From NCBI RefSeq assembly GCF_030586465.1, contig NZ_JAUQYP010000002.1, forward strand, positions 1 through 64,000: 64,000 nucleotides of DNA, in the 5' to 3' direction. Position 1 is the first letter of the stretch. Every line of letters begins with the position of its first letter. The position numbers and the translations under genes are program-made. Origin of the DNA: Actinotalea lenta (GTDB lineage: Bacteria; Actinomycetota; Actinomycetes; Actinomycetales; Cellulomonadaceae). This document shows, piece by piece, positions 16,900 to 25,754 of this stretch. Under the pieces are notes generated by a model. That model saw nothing but the letters and a program-made list of their open reading frames with translations. It was not told the DNA's origin and did no database searches.

Positions 16900-17894
16900 T
16901 GGCTCCCGCACCCGCACTCGGGGTGCGGGAGCCAGTGCTGTGCCCGGGGGACGGTCAGCGGCAGGCTCAGCTCGAGCGCGGCGTCGTGCGTCGCGCACGG
17001 GCGGCCGTCCAGGTGCGCGAGCACCTGCACGGTGGCCAGGGCACCTGCCGCGACGGCCAGGGTCGACTCCGCGACCAGGCTCGCGCTCGCCCGCGCCGCG
17101 ACGAGCTGGGCTGCGACCAGCGGCCAGGCCGGGTCGGCATCGGCGCGGTGCAGCTCGGCGCACGTCAGGCAGGCGGTGCTGCCGGGCACCACCAGGGGTC
17201 CGACCAGGACCGACGCCTCGCGGACCAGGACGGACAGGTGGGGTACGCCCGCGTCGCGCAGCGGGGTGTGGCGCACCGGGTCGGCCACGGCACGGTCCAC
17301 GAGCACGACGAGGTCCGGGCTCCGGCCGACCGCCGCCAGGGTCTGGGCGCGGGGCCGCGCTGCACGGACCGCACGCGCGACGGCCAGCTCCCGGGGTTCG
17401 CCGAGGTCGCGGTCGGTCAGGCCGCCGAAGCCGACGTCCGCCGGGAGGACCGGCGAGGGGTCGTCGAGCTCGAGCCGTCCCACCCCGGCCAGTGCGAGCG
17501 TCTGGGCGACGGCGATGCCCACCCTGTCCAGCCCCCAGATCCGCACCCGGGCGGCCGCTCGCGCGGCCAGCAGGGGTGCGACGTCCCCGTCGGCGGACAG
17601 CAGCGACCACGCCCGGAGATCGGCCTGCTCGGCGGGGGGGACAGCCGCGGGCGTACGGACCATCAGGTGGCCCCGTGCGAGGTGGTCGAGGATCGCGTCG
17701 GCCTCCTCGGCGTCGACCCCGGCGGCCTGCAGCGCGGTGCGCACGGTCCGCTCCGGTGCGCCAGGGGGGAGGGCGGCCAGCACGCCGGCGGCTGGTGGGC
17801 TCAGGTCGCCCAGCGCCACGGCCCACCGCGGGTCGGTGCCGACCTGGACGGTCGTGGTGTCCCGCCGCACCACGGGCAGGGTTCGCAGCTGCAC
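16890..17894 (-). CDS. ThiF/E1-like (TOMM leader-binding-like) protein
   Basis: 334 residues from GTG 17894, with GAGAGGAGG ending 4 nt upstream. The middle contains a Rossmann-like ThiF fold (RIWGLDRVGIAVAQTLALAG near residues 127-146, VGRLELDD after it), but the glycine-rich loop is GLDRVG rather than GxGxxG and the catalytic cysteine region is not clear. Paired cysteines STACLTCAE and a C-terminal CGC could bind zinc. Homologues beside whiB7 are annotated as ThiF family or peptide-leader-binding proteins; no partner biosynthetic genes are present here, so the function is open. Confidence 0.7.
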   Translation of the reverse strand: MQLRTLPVVRRDTTTVQVGTDPRWAVALGDLSPPAAGVLAALPPGAPERTVRTALQAAGVDAEEADAILDHLARGHLMVRTPAAVPPAEQADLRAWSLLSADGDVAPLLAARAAARVRIWGLDRVGIAVAQTLALAGVGRLELDDPSPVLPADVGFGGLTDRDLGEPRELAVARAVRAARPRAQTLAAVGRSPDLVVLVDRAVADPVRHTPLRDAGVPHLSVLVREASVLVGPLVVPGSTACLTCAELHRADADPAWPLVAAQLVAARASASLVAESTLAVAAGALATVQVLAHLDGRPCATHDAALELSLPLTVPRAQHWLPHPECGCGSQVR

Positions 17895-17961
17895 ACGGCC
17901 TCCTCTCCGGCAGCAAGCGTGCTCGGGTCCGGGAGGCGGCAGGGGTTGTCCACACATGACA

Positions 17962-17990
17962 AGAGGCGGCCCCCGATGGGGACCGCCTCT
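17962..17990 (-). terminator. Terminator of the zinc-ribbon microprotein gene
   Basis: AGAGGCGG (17962-17969) pairs with CCGCCTCT (17983-17990), and the stem continues as CCCC/GGGG around GAT. It lies 14 nt past the stop of the DUF5679-like gene and upstream of the ThiF-like start. Confidence 0.7.
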
Positions 17991-18004
17991 CGCGGGTGCC
18001 TGGC

Positions 18005-18160
18005 TCAGGCCTTGCCGAGGATCCGGTTCAGCTTGGTGCCGCAGACGGGGCAGGTGCCCTTGGCCATCTTGCGGCCGTTGGTCACGACGACCTCGCCGGA
18101 GGTCTGCCGCTTCTCCTTGCACTTCACGCAGTAGAACTCGCCCTCGTAGGTCTCGGCCAT
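18005..18160 (-). CDS. DUF5679-type zinc-ribbon microprotein
   Basis: 51 residues from ATG 18160 with GGAG upstream. Two CxxC knuckles (CVKC at 11-14, CPVC at 37-40) form a small zinc ribbon, and basic residues surround them (KRQTSGEVVV, NGRKMAKG). The family is widespread in actinobacteria and of unknown function; nucleic-acid or protein binding is plausible. It has its own hairpin terminator. Confidence 0.88.
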   Translation of the reverse strand: MAETYEGEFYCVKCKEKRQTSGEVVVTNGRKMAKGTCPVCGTKLNRILGKA

Positions 18161-18373
18161 GGTGTCTCCGTTCATCAGCCTGGTGCGTCGGTCGTGGTCG
18201 AGCCGACGGGCCGGAGCGCGGTGATTGGTCGGCTCCGTGCTCGGATCAGCGTAACGGTGCCGCATGGCCGTGCGTGGCTCGCTCCGGGATCGGCGCGTCG
18301 TGCACGGTCGGGCCGCGGTGGGGGCCGTCCACCGGTCGTCTGGTCGCCCGAGGCCGGTGTCCGCCGCGCGGGC

Positions 18374-18379
18374 TACCGT
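18374..18379 (+). promoter_or_regulatory. -10 box of the YgjP-like peptidase gene (leaderless)
   Basis: TACCGT ends 7 nt before GTG 18387, which selects that start over the longer upstream frame. Confidence 0.5.
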
Positions 18380-18386
18380 TCCCGGT

Positions 18387-19001
18387 GTGGACGACGAAGC
18401 ACTCGCGACGGCCCTGGAGCGGGTCGAGGTCCGGCGCAGCCGGCGACGCACCCGCACGGTGAGCGCGTTCCGGGAGGGCGGCCGCACCGTGGTGGCCATC
18501 CCGGACCGGTTCACCGCGACCCAGGAGCGCGAGTGGGTGCGCAGGATGGTGACCAAGATGCTCGCGTCGGAGCGGCGCAGGACCCCGTCGGACGCCCAGC
18601 TCGAACGCCGGGCGGCTGAGCTCTCCGATCGGTACCTGGACGGCCGTGCCCGCCCGGTCAGCGTCGCGTGGTCCGCCCGCCAGGGCAGGCGTTGGGGGTC
18701 GTGCACGCCGTCGGAGGGCACGATCCGGATCTCCACGAGGTTGCGCGGTGTGCCGCGGTGGGTCCTGGACTACGTGCTGCTGCACGAGCTCACGCACCTG
18801 CTGCATGCGGGCCACGGCCCGGGGTTCTGGGCCGAGCTCGAGGCGTACCCGCGCACGGACCGCGCCCGAGGCTTCCTCGAGGGTTTCGCCCACGCGACCG
18901 ACCTGCCGCCCGAGGACACCGACGCCGACGAGCCCGGCGGCGAGGCCGACGGGTACCGCGGTGACCTCGAGGAGCCCGGCGCGGGCGTCGACGCGGGTTA
19001 G
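18387..19001 (+). CDS. YgjP-like (M48/WLM-type) metallopeptidase
   Basis: 204 residues. The active-site segment is LLHELTHLLHAGHGPGFW (residues about 132-149): an HExxH motif with a downstream His in the YgjP/DUF45 arrangement. RWGSCTPSEGTIRIS before it is the conserved family block. An acidic tail of about 30 residues follows (PPEDTDADEPGGEADG). No signal peptide, so it should be cytoplasmic. It ends 1 nt from the end of the convergent zincin gene. Confidence 0.85.
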   Translation: MDDEALATALERVEVRRSRRRTRTVSAFREGGRTVVAIPDRFTATQEREWVRRMVTKMLASERRRTPSDAQLERRAAELSDRYLDGRARPVSVAWSARQGRRWGSCTPSEGTIRISTRLRGVPRWVLDYVLLHELTHLLHAGHGPGFWAELEAYPRTDRARGFLEGFAHATDLPPEDTDADEPGGEADGYRGDLEEPGAGVDAG

Positions 19002-19002
19002 G

Positions 19003-20403
19003 TCAGCTCTCGCCCCTCTTGCCCTCGTCGTCCTGCCCGAAGATCTCGGCGAGCGCGCGGTCCAGGTCCGCGTTGTCGGCCTCGGCGGCCTCCCGCCGTG
19101 CCCGGTAGCCCGTCGGGTCGTCCAGGTCCTCCGCCGTGGGCAGCAGGTCCGGGTGGTCCCACACCGCCTCCCGCGCGGCCGCGCCGCCCTCTTCGGCCAG
19201 CGTCGCCCACAGCGTCGCGGCGTCGCGGGACCGCCGGGGCCGCAGCTCCAGGCCGACCAGGGTCGCGAAGATGTCCTCGGCCGGCCCGCCGGCCGCGCGC
19301 CGACGACGCATCGTCTCGCGCAGGGCTGCGGTGTGCGGCAGGTGCGCCTCCGCGGCGACGGACGTGACGTGGTCCACCCACCCCTCGATCAGGGCCAGCA
19401 GCGTCTCCAGCCGCAGCAGCGCAGCCTGCTGAGCCGGGGAGGTCGCCATGGCGAACACGCCGCCGGACAGCGCATCGGCGATGCCCTGCGGGTCGGTCGG
19501 GTCGATCGAGCGGACGGCGTCCTCCAGGGCGTCGACGTCGATCGCGACCCCCCGCGCGTACGCGTCGACGACGCCCAGCAGGTGCCCCTGGAGCCACCCG
19601 ACGTGCGTGAACAGCCGGGCGTGGGCGGCCTCGCGCAGCGCCAGGAACAGCCGCACCTCGTCGGGCGGGACGTCCAGGCCCTCGGCGAACTCGGTGACGT
19701 TGCGCGGCAGCAGTGCGGTGCCGGGCCCTGGCAGCAGCGGCACGCCGATGTCGGTGGTGCCCAGCACCTCGCGGGACAGCGTCCCCACGGCCTGACCCAG
19801 CTGGAGCCCGAACACGGCGCTGCCCAGCTGGCGCATCATCGGCGCCATCGCGCCGGCCAGGTCGCCCATCTCCTCGGGCATGTGCTGCTCGCCGATCACC
19901 CGCGCGAGCTCCGCCGAGACGCTGCCGGCGACCGGCTCGGCCAGGGTGCGCCAGCGCGGCAGGGTCTGCTCGACCCACTCCGACCGGCTCCAGGCGCGCA
20001 CCGGCCCTCCGCAGGCGGGCAGGTCGGTGGCCTGGTCGAGCCACAGCTCGGCGACCCCGAGCGCGTCGACCACCGCGCGGCGCTCGGTGTCCGTGACGCT
20101 CGGGTCGCCCTCGGCGGCGGCGGTCTGACGGGCCAGGTCGTGCGTGAGGTCGGTGTTGATCGGTCCGGTGCCCGAGGCGAGCACCTGCTGCATCTGCGAC
20201 ACCATCGCCTGCACGGCCGCGGGGTCCTCCGGCAGGCCCATGCGGCTGGCCAGCTCGGCCAGGTCGATCGGTTCGCCGTCAGGGCCCTGCAGGCCGTGCT
20301 CGGCGATCTCCGCGATCACCTCGTCGGCCTGCGGTCCGAGCATCTGTCGCAGCATGGCCGCCCAGGCCGGGGGGATGCCGGGGGTGGGGTCCGGAGTGGA
20401 CAT
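19003..20403 (-). CDS. Zinc-dependent metalloprotease (zincin_2 / DUF2342 family)
   Basis: 466 residues from ATG 20403 with GGAGG 5 nt upstream. The family block REAAHARLFTHVGWLQGHLL (about residues 230-249) holds the putative metal ligands. The family is actinobacterial, largely cytoplasmic and poorly characterised. The M. tuberculosis counterpart sits at the same place, divergent from the PDZ protease. The C-terminus is charged (EIFGQDDEGKRGES). Confidence 0.85.
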   Translation of the reverse strand: MSTPDPTPGIPPAWAAMLRQMLGPQADEVIAEIAEHGLQGPDGEPIDLAELASRMGLPEDPAAVQAMVSQMQQVLASGTGPINTDLTHDLARQTAAAEGDPSVTDTERRAVVDALGVAELWLDQATDLPACGGPVRAWSRSEWVEQTLPRWRTLAEPVAGSVSAELARVIGEQHMPEEMGDLAGAMAPMMRQLGSAVFGLQLGQAVGTLSREVLGTTDIGVPLLPGPGTALLPRNVTEFAEGLDVPPDEVRLFLALREAAHARLFTHVGWLQGHLLGVVDAYARGVAIDVDALEDAVRSIDPTDPQGIADALSGGVFAMATSPAQQAALLRLETLLALIEGWVDHVTSVAAEAHLPHTAALRETMRRRRAAGGPAEDIFATLVGLELRPRRSRDAATLWATLAEEGGAAAREAVWDHPDLLPTAEDLDDPTGYRARREAAEADNADLDRALAEIFGQDDEGKRGES

Positions 20404-20591
20404 CGGGCCTCCAGGGGAGAGGTGGTTCGTCCACGGTAGCCGGGGGGCGGCCCGGGGCCATGCCCCGTGGGCCCGGTTCGCGACCGGGTTCGCTCAGGGC
20501 GCAGCGACGCCGGCCCGCGGGCGCCGAGGTGAGAGCGGTGCGCCGCGCGGCTCGACGCGAGCCACCCGGCGGCTCAGGGGATGATGACCCG

Positions 20592-21755
20592 GTGAGCGAC
20601 GACCCCCGCACCCCTGCGCCGGACGCGACCCCCCACGGCGAGCCCGACGTCGCCGAGGGCGGCGACCCGTTCGTGCCCTCGGACGACGAGGGCCAGGACG
20701 AGCCGCGGCCCGCGACGCCGCGGTCGATCACCCTCAGCGTGTCGGTGGTCGCGCTCGCCCTGCTGCTGGCGGTCGCGTCCGCCCTGCCGCTGCCGTACGC
20801 CGTGGAGGCGCCCGGGCCGACGCTGAACACGCTGGGCGCGCACGACGGCAAGCCCCTGATCGAGATCCCGCACGCGAAGACCTACCCCGTCACCGGTCAG
20901 CTCCGGCTGGTGACGGTGTCCACCGCGGGCGGCCCCGGCTACCCGGTGACGCTCGGCCGGATGCTGTCCGGCTGGGCGTCGCGCCAGGACTCGGTGATCC
21001 CGGTCGAGGCGATCTTCCCGCCGGACCAGACCCAGAAGCAGATCTCCCAGGCCGGGCAGCAGGAGATGATCTCCTCCCAGGAGGACGCCACCGTCTCCGC
21101 GCTCGAGGAGCTCGGCTACCAGGTGCCGACCACGCTCACCGTCGGCGACGTGATGACCGGCAGCGGCGCCGACGGCCACGTCCGCAAGGGCGACGTCATC
21201 ACCGCGGTGAACGGGGTGCAGGTCGACTCGTTCTCCGCCCTGTCGACGCAGATGGACGCGGTGCGCCCCGGGGACACCGTGACGCTGACCGTGACGCGCG
21301 ACGGGTCCCCGACGCAGGTGCCGGTGACCACCACCGACGACGGTCACGGGCGTGCGCTGCTGGGCGTGCTCATCGACCCGAGCTTCGACTTCCCGGTCGA
21401 CGTGTCGATCCAGATCGAGAACATCGGCGGCCCGAGCGCGGGCACGATGTTCGCGCTGGGGATCATCGACCTCCTCACGCCCGAGGACATGGCCGACGGT
21501 CAGGTGATCGCCGGCACGGGAACCATGGACCTGACCGGGACCGTGGGGCCCATCGGCGGCATCCGGCAGAAGATGTACGGCGCGCGGCACGACGGCGCCA
21601 CGTGGTTCCTGGCCCCGGCCCAGAACTGCGCCGAGGTGGTGGGCCACGTCCCGGACGGCCTGCACGTGGTCTCGGTCACGACGCTGCACGGCGCGCGCCA
21701 GGCCGTCGAGGCGATCGGCGCCGGCAAGGGCGACCAGCTCCCCACCTGCTCCTGA
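20592..21755 (+). CDS. Membrane-anchored PDZ / Lon-type (S16) serine protease
   Basis: 387 residues from GTG 20592; a GATGAT box ends 6 nt before it. An acidic N-terminal 45 residues is followed by one membrane segment (about 47-70), then a PDZ domain (about 180-260, KGDVITAVNGVQVDSF) and an S16 domain. The Lon-type dyad is visible: Ser in IGGPSAGTMFALGIID and Lys in IGGIRQKMYGA. It should face the cell exterior and cleave exported substrates; substrates are unknown. Same gene order as in mycobacteria. Confidence 0.9.
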   Translation: MSDDPRTPAPDATPHGEPDVAEGGDPFVPSDDEGQDEPRPATPRSITLSVSVVALALLLAVASALPLPYAVEAPGPTLNTLGAHDGKPLIEIPHAKTYPVTGQLRLVTVSTAGGPGYPVTLGRMLSGWASRQDSVIPVEAIFPPDQTQKQISQAGQQEMISSQEDATVSALEELGYQVPTTLTVGDVMTGSGADGHVRKGDVITAVNGVQVDSFSALSTQMDAVRPGDTVTLTVTRDGSPTQVPVTTTDDGHGRALLGVLIDPSFDFPVDVSIQIENIGGPSAGTMFALGIIDLLTPEDMADGQVIAGTGTMDLTGTVGPIGGIRQKMYGARHDGATWFLAPAQNCAEVVGHVPDGLHVVSVTTLHGARQAVEAIGAGKGDQLPTCS

Positions 21756-21781
21756 CCGCGGCCCGCGGATCGCGCCACCGT

Positions 21782-21838
21782 GGTCAGAGCGCGGCGCTGC
21801 GGTCAGAGTGCGGCGCTGCGGTCAGAGTGCGGCGCCCG
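21782..21838. repeat. 19-bp tandem repeat array A (3 units)
   Basis: Three head-to-tail units with the form GGTCAGAGYGCGGCGCTGC (21782-21800, 21801-21819, 21820-21838); the last diverges at its end. It follows the PDZ-protease stop by 26 nt. Confidence 0.85.
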
Positions 21839-21841
21839 GGA

Positions 21842-21917
21842 CGCCGCGATCTGCGACGAACGCCGCGATCTGCGACGAACGCCGCGATCTGCGACCGGCG
21901 CCGCGATCTGCGACCGG
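21842..21917. repeat. 19-bp tandem repeat array B (4 units)
   Basis: Four units of CGCCGCGATCTGCGACSRR (21842-21860, 21861-21879, 21880-21898, 21899-21917), with the same 19-bp period as array A. The two arrays fill the gap between the convergent PDZ-protease and PPA1309 genes. A single GCGATCTGCGAC recurs near 25719, past the UPF0182 terminator. Confidence 0.85.
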
Positions 21918-21938
21918 GGGCGCGGACGCGGCTTGGCC

Positions 21939-22493
21939 CTACAGGAGGGTGGCGGCTACTGCGTCGGTGAGGCCGGGGACCAGGTCGGGGCCGGCGGCGA
22001 CCGCGGCGTCGTCGTCGTTCGCCCGGGTGCGCAGCACGCACCAGCGGGGGCCGTCGCGCAGCGCCCCCGCGGCAAGGCGCACGTCCTGACGCTCCGGGTG
22101 GGACATCAGGTACTGCACGGCCTGTTGCGGGTCGGCGGGCATGTCCCGCTCGGCGCTGCTGGGTAGCACGACCCGTTCGACGACCACAGCGGCGCCGTGC
22201 ACGGTGTCCGGCCATGCGAGGCCCCCGAGCAGCTGCTCCAGGTCCTCGGCGGCCGGCAGCCCCTCCTGCTCGACCGCGGTGAGGTGCTCGGGGTCCAGCC
22301 GCGCGGCGACCATCGTCTCCGGCGGGAGCTGGCCGGCGAGCTCGGGCTCGGCCTCGAGCGCGGCGGCGGTGCGCACCAGCGCGAACACCCGCACCGGGCC
22401 GTCCCAGCCGGCGCTCGCCACGTGCCGTTCGATCTCCCGCATGACGCGGTCCAGCGCCTGGACCGCGGCGTCGTCGCTGCTCGAGGTGCTCAC
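21939..22493 (-). CDS. PPA1309-family protein
   Basis: 184 residues from GTG 22493. It matches the actinobacterial PPA1309 family in length and in segments such as WDGPVRVFALVRTAAAL and LAWPDTVHGAAVVVERVVLP. No motif suggests catalysis. The family regularly sits next to the UPF0182 and PDZ-protease genes. Divergent from UPF0182. Confidence 0.8.
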   Translation of the reverse strand: MSTSSSDDAAVQALDRVMREIERHVASAGWDGPVRVFALVRTAAALEAEPELAGQLPPETMVAARLDPEHLTAVEQEGLPAAEDLEQLLGGLAWPDTVHGAAVVVERVVLPSSAERDMPADPQQAVQYLMSHPERQDVRLAAGALRDGPRWCVLRTRANDDDAAVAAGPDLVPGLTDAVAATLL

Positions 22494-22646
22494 CGCGCCA
22501 TGGTGTCACGCCCTCGGCGGGAGGTTCCGCGCCCGCGCGCCGGGCACGTGTGGGAACCTGGGCCCGTGCTCGTCCGTTGACCCGACCGACGCGTGCGCGC
22601 CGAATGCCCGTCCCCAGCCGAGCCCCGACCATGAGGACCACCTGAC

Positions 22647-25600
22647 GTGACCTTCGCACGACCCAGCCGACCTTCCTCCGGCTCCGGTGGACCGCGCCGC
22701 AAGCGTGGGCCTCTCGGGCCGACGATCGCGATCATCATCGGGCTCGTCGTGCTCGTGATGATCATGGCCCAGGTGTGGACCGAGGTGCTCTGGTTCCGCC
22801 AGGTGGGCTACCTCGGCGTGCTCACGACGCAGTGGATCACGCGGGCCATCCTCTTCGTGGCCGGCTTCGTGGTGATGGGCGTGGCGGTGTGGGCGTCGCT
22901 CGCGGTCGCGTACCGCAGCCGGCCCGTGTACGCACCGTCCACGCCCGAGCAGGCGTCGCTGGACCAGTACCGGGAGATGATCGAGCCGCTGCGCCGGCTC
23001 GTGATGATCGCCGGGCCCGCGGTGGTCGGCTTCTTCGCGGGGTCGGCCGCCTCGGCGCAGTGGCAGGACGTGCTGCTGTTCCTCAACCGGACGTCGTTCG
23101 GCACGACGGACCCGCAGTTCGGGCTGGACGTGTCGTTCTACCTGTTCGTGCTCCCGATGCTGCGGTTCGTGGTGTCCTTCCTGCTCGCGGTGGCCGTGGT
23201 CGCCGGGATCGCGGGGCTGGCCACCCACTACCTGTACGGCGGCCTGCGCGTCGGCGGGGGCAGCGGCCCGCGCACGATCCCCGCGGCGCGCGTGCAGCTG
23301 GGGGTGACGGCCGCGGTGATCATCGCCCTGATCGGGGTGAACTACTGGCTGGACCGGTACTCGCTGCTGACCAAGACCTCGGCGGACGCGACGGTGCCCG
23401 GTGGGGCGTCGTACACGGACGTCAACGCCGTGATGCCGGCGAAGGCGATCCTGACCGGCGTGGCGGCGCTGATCGCGATCGTGTTCCTGTACGCCGCGTT
23501 CCGGGGGACGTGGCGGGTGCCGGTGATCGGCGTCGGCCTCATGGTCATCTCGGCGATCCTCGTCGGGGGGATCTACCCAGCGGTCGTGCAGCGCTTCCAG
23601 GTGCAGCCCAACCAGCAGTCGGCGGAGTCGGAGTACATCCAGCGGAACATCGATGCGACCAAGGCGGCCTTCGGGTTGTCGGACGCGGAGATCACGCCGT
23701 ACGACGCGAAGCTGACGGCCACGGCCGGGGCGCTGCGCTCGGACGCCGAGACCACGGCGAGCATCCGGTTGCTGGACCCGGCGATCGTCAGCCCGTCGTT
23801 CCGCCAGCTCCAGCAGAACAAGCAGTACTACGACTTCCCCAAGACGCTGTCGGTGGACCGCTACAACATCGACGGGGAGAGCCGGGACACCGTCATCGCG
23901 GTGCGTGAGCTCAACCTGGGCGGCCTGGACTCCGCGCAGCGGACCTGGGTCAACGACCACACCGTGTTCACGCACGGGTTCGGCGTCGTGGCCGCCTACG
24001 GCAACACGACCGCCGCGGACGGCCGGCCGTCGTTCTACGAGGGCGGCATCCCGCCGGTCGGTGCGCTGGGCAAGTACGAGCCGCGGATCTACTTCGGCGA
24101 GAACCTGCCCGACTACTCGATCGTGGGCGCGCCGGCCGGCACCTCTCCGTGGGAGCTGGACTACCCGGACGACTCCGCGGGCGGCCAGGTCAACACCACC
24201 TTCCCGACCGCCGAGGTCAAGGCGGGCCCGAGCATCGGGAACCTGTGGAACAAGCTGCTGTACTCGCTGAAGTTCGGCTCGGAGCAGATCCTGTTCTCCA
24301 ACCGGGTGACGCCGGACTCGCAGATCCTGTACGACCGCTCCCCGCAGGACCGCGTCAAGAAGGTCGCGCCGTACCTCACGCTCGACTCGAGCGTGTACCC
24401 GGCCGTGGTCGACGGGCGCGTGGTGTGGATCGTCGACGGGTACACGACGTCCGACCAGTACCCGTACTCGACGTCCAAGCAGCTCGAGCAGGTGACCCAG
24501 GACTCGCTCACCGCGCGGGGTGGTGCGCTGTCGGCGCTCGCGCCGGACGAGGTGAACTACCTGCGCAACTCGATCAAGGCCACGGTCGACGCGTACTCCG
24601 GCAAGGTCACGCTGTACTCCTGGGAGCCCACCGACCCGGTGCTGGAGACCTGGCAGAAGATCTTCCCCAACACGGTCAAGCCGATGAGCGACATCAGCGG
24701 TGCGCTGATGAGCCACCTGCGCTACCCGCAGGACCTGTTCAAGGTGCAGCGCGACCTGATGGCGCACTACCACGTGGGCACCGCGTCGGAGTTCTACTCC
24801 GGCCAGGACTTCTGGCGGAACCCGGAGGACCCGGTCAACTCCAGCGAGCTCCAGCCGCCGTACTACCTGACGTTGAAGATGCCGAGCCAGGACAACCCGA
24901 CGTTCTCCCTGACCTCGGTGTTCATCCCCGGCGGTAACACCGACCGGCAGGTGCTCACGGGCTTCATGGCGGTCGACGCGGAGCCGGGCGACACCGCAGG
25001 CCAGCGCCGGGCGGACTACGGCAAGATCCGCATCCTGGAGCTGCCGCGCAACTCGACGGTGCCCGGACCCGGCCAGGTGCAGAACGCGTTCAACTCGGAC
25101 CCGAACGTGTCGGAGAGCCTGAACGTGCTCCGGCTGGGCAGCTCCACGGTGGTCAGCGGGAACCTGCTGACCCTGCCGGTGGGCGGTGGTCTGCTGTACG
25201 TGCAACCCGTGTACGTGCAGTCCTCGGCGGGCACCAAGTTCCCGTTGCTGCAACGCGTGCTGGTGGCGTTCGGCGAGAACATCGGGTTCTCGGACACGTT
25301 GGGCGGCGCGCTGGACCAGGTGTTCGGCGGTGACGCGGGGGTCGACACCCCGGGCCCGACGGACAGCGGTGTCCCGAACGCCCCCACGAACGGAGGCAGT
25401 ACCGGCGGCTCGACGTCGTCGCCCACCACCTCGCCCACGACGAGTCCGTCGAGCAGTCCGACGACGAGCCCCACGACGCCTCCCGCCGGGGACGCGCAGG
25501 CTGCGCTGAACGACGCGCTGCAGCGGGCCAAGCAGGCGCTGGACGACGGTCAGGCGGCCCTGACACGCGGTGACTTCGCCGCGTACGGCGAGGCGCAGAA

Positions 25601-25664
25601 GCGGCTCCAGGCGGCGCTGACCGACGCGATCACGGCCGAGGCCCAGCTCAACAACGGCGGCTGA
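22647..25664 (+). CDS. UPF0182 family integral membrane protein
   Basis: 1005 residues from GTG 22647 (GAGGA upstream). The N-terminal 310 residues hold about seven membrane segments (IAIIIGLVVLVMIMAQVW first). A large exported domain follows, with conserved blocks such as RNIDATKAAFGL and YNIDGESRDTVIAVRELNL. The C-terminus is a Ser/Thr/Pro linker (about 905-950) and a short helical Ala/Gln-rich end. The family is conserved in actinobacteria and cyanobacteria; function is not established. It ends at a perfect hairpin. Confidence 0.93.
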   Translation: MTFARPSRPSSGSGGPRRKRGPLGPTIAIIIGLVVLVMIMAQVWTEVLWFRQVGYLGVLTTQWITRAILFVAGFVVMGVAVWASLAVAYRSRPVYAPSTPEQASLDQYREMIEPLRRLVMIAGPAVVGFFAGSAASAQWQDVLLFLNRTSFGTTDPQFGLDVSFYLFVLPMLRFVVSFLLAVAVVAGIAGLATHYLYGGLRVGGGSGPRTIPAARVQLGVTAAVIIALIGVNYWLDRYSLLTKTSADATVPGGASYTDVNAVMPAKAILTGVAALIAIVFLYAAFRGTWRVPVIGVGLMVISAILVGGIYPAVVQRFQVQPNQQSAESEYIQRNIDATKAAFGLSDAEITPYDAKLTATAGALRSDAETTASIRLLDPAIVSPSFRQLQQNKQYYDFPKTLSVDRYNIDGESRDTVIAVRELNLGGLDSAQRTWVNDHTVFTHGFGVVAAYGNTTAADGRPSFYEGGIPPVGALGKYEPRIYFGENLPDYSIVGAPAGTSPWELDYPDDSAGGQVNTTFPTAEVKAGPSIGNLWNKLLYSLKFGSEQILFSNRVTPDSQILYDRSPQDRVKKVAPYLTLDSSVYPAVVDGRVVWIVDGYTTSDQYPYSTSKQLEQVTQDSLTARGGALSALAPDEVNYLRNSIKATVDAYSGKVTLYSWEPTDPVLETWQKIFPNTVKPMSDISGALMSHLRYPQDLFKVQRDLMAHYHVGTASEFYSGQDFWRNPEDPVNSSELQPPYYLTLKMPSQDNPTFSLTSVFIPGGNTDRQVLTGFMAVDAEPGDTAGQRRADYGKIRILELPRNSTVPGPGQVQNAFNSDPNVSESLNVLRLGSSTVVSGNLLTLPVGGGLLYVQPVYVQSSAGTKFPLLQRVLVAFGENIGFSDTLGGALDQVFGGDAGVDTPGPTDSGVPNAPTNGGSTGGSTSSPTTSPTTSPSSSPTTSPTTPPAGDAQAALNDALQRAKQALDDGQAALTRGDFAAYGEAQKRLQAALTDAITAEAQLNNGG

Positions 25665-25667
25665 GAC

Positions 25668-25708
25668 CCGAGGGTCCCGTCGCGCAGCACGCGCGACGGG
25701 ACCCTCGG
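25668..25708 (+). terminator. Terminator of the UPF0182 gene
   Basis: Perfect 18-bp inverted repeat (25668-25685 with 25691-25708) and a 5-nt loop, starting 4 nt after the stop codon. Confidence 0.88.
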
Positions 25709-25754
25709 TGCTTCCCGGCGATCTGCGACGGGCCCCCGTGTGGAGGGGGCGTCG

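Noticed and set aside
21782-21917. Possible CRISPR array
   Set aside because: The 19-bp units are directly adjacent without spacers and no cas operon is present. No CRISPR array was seen elsewhere in the window.
22506-25253. 915-codon open frame antisense to UPF0182
   Set aside because: Product is His/Arg/Asp-rich low complexity and the opposite strand encodes a clear family member.
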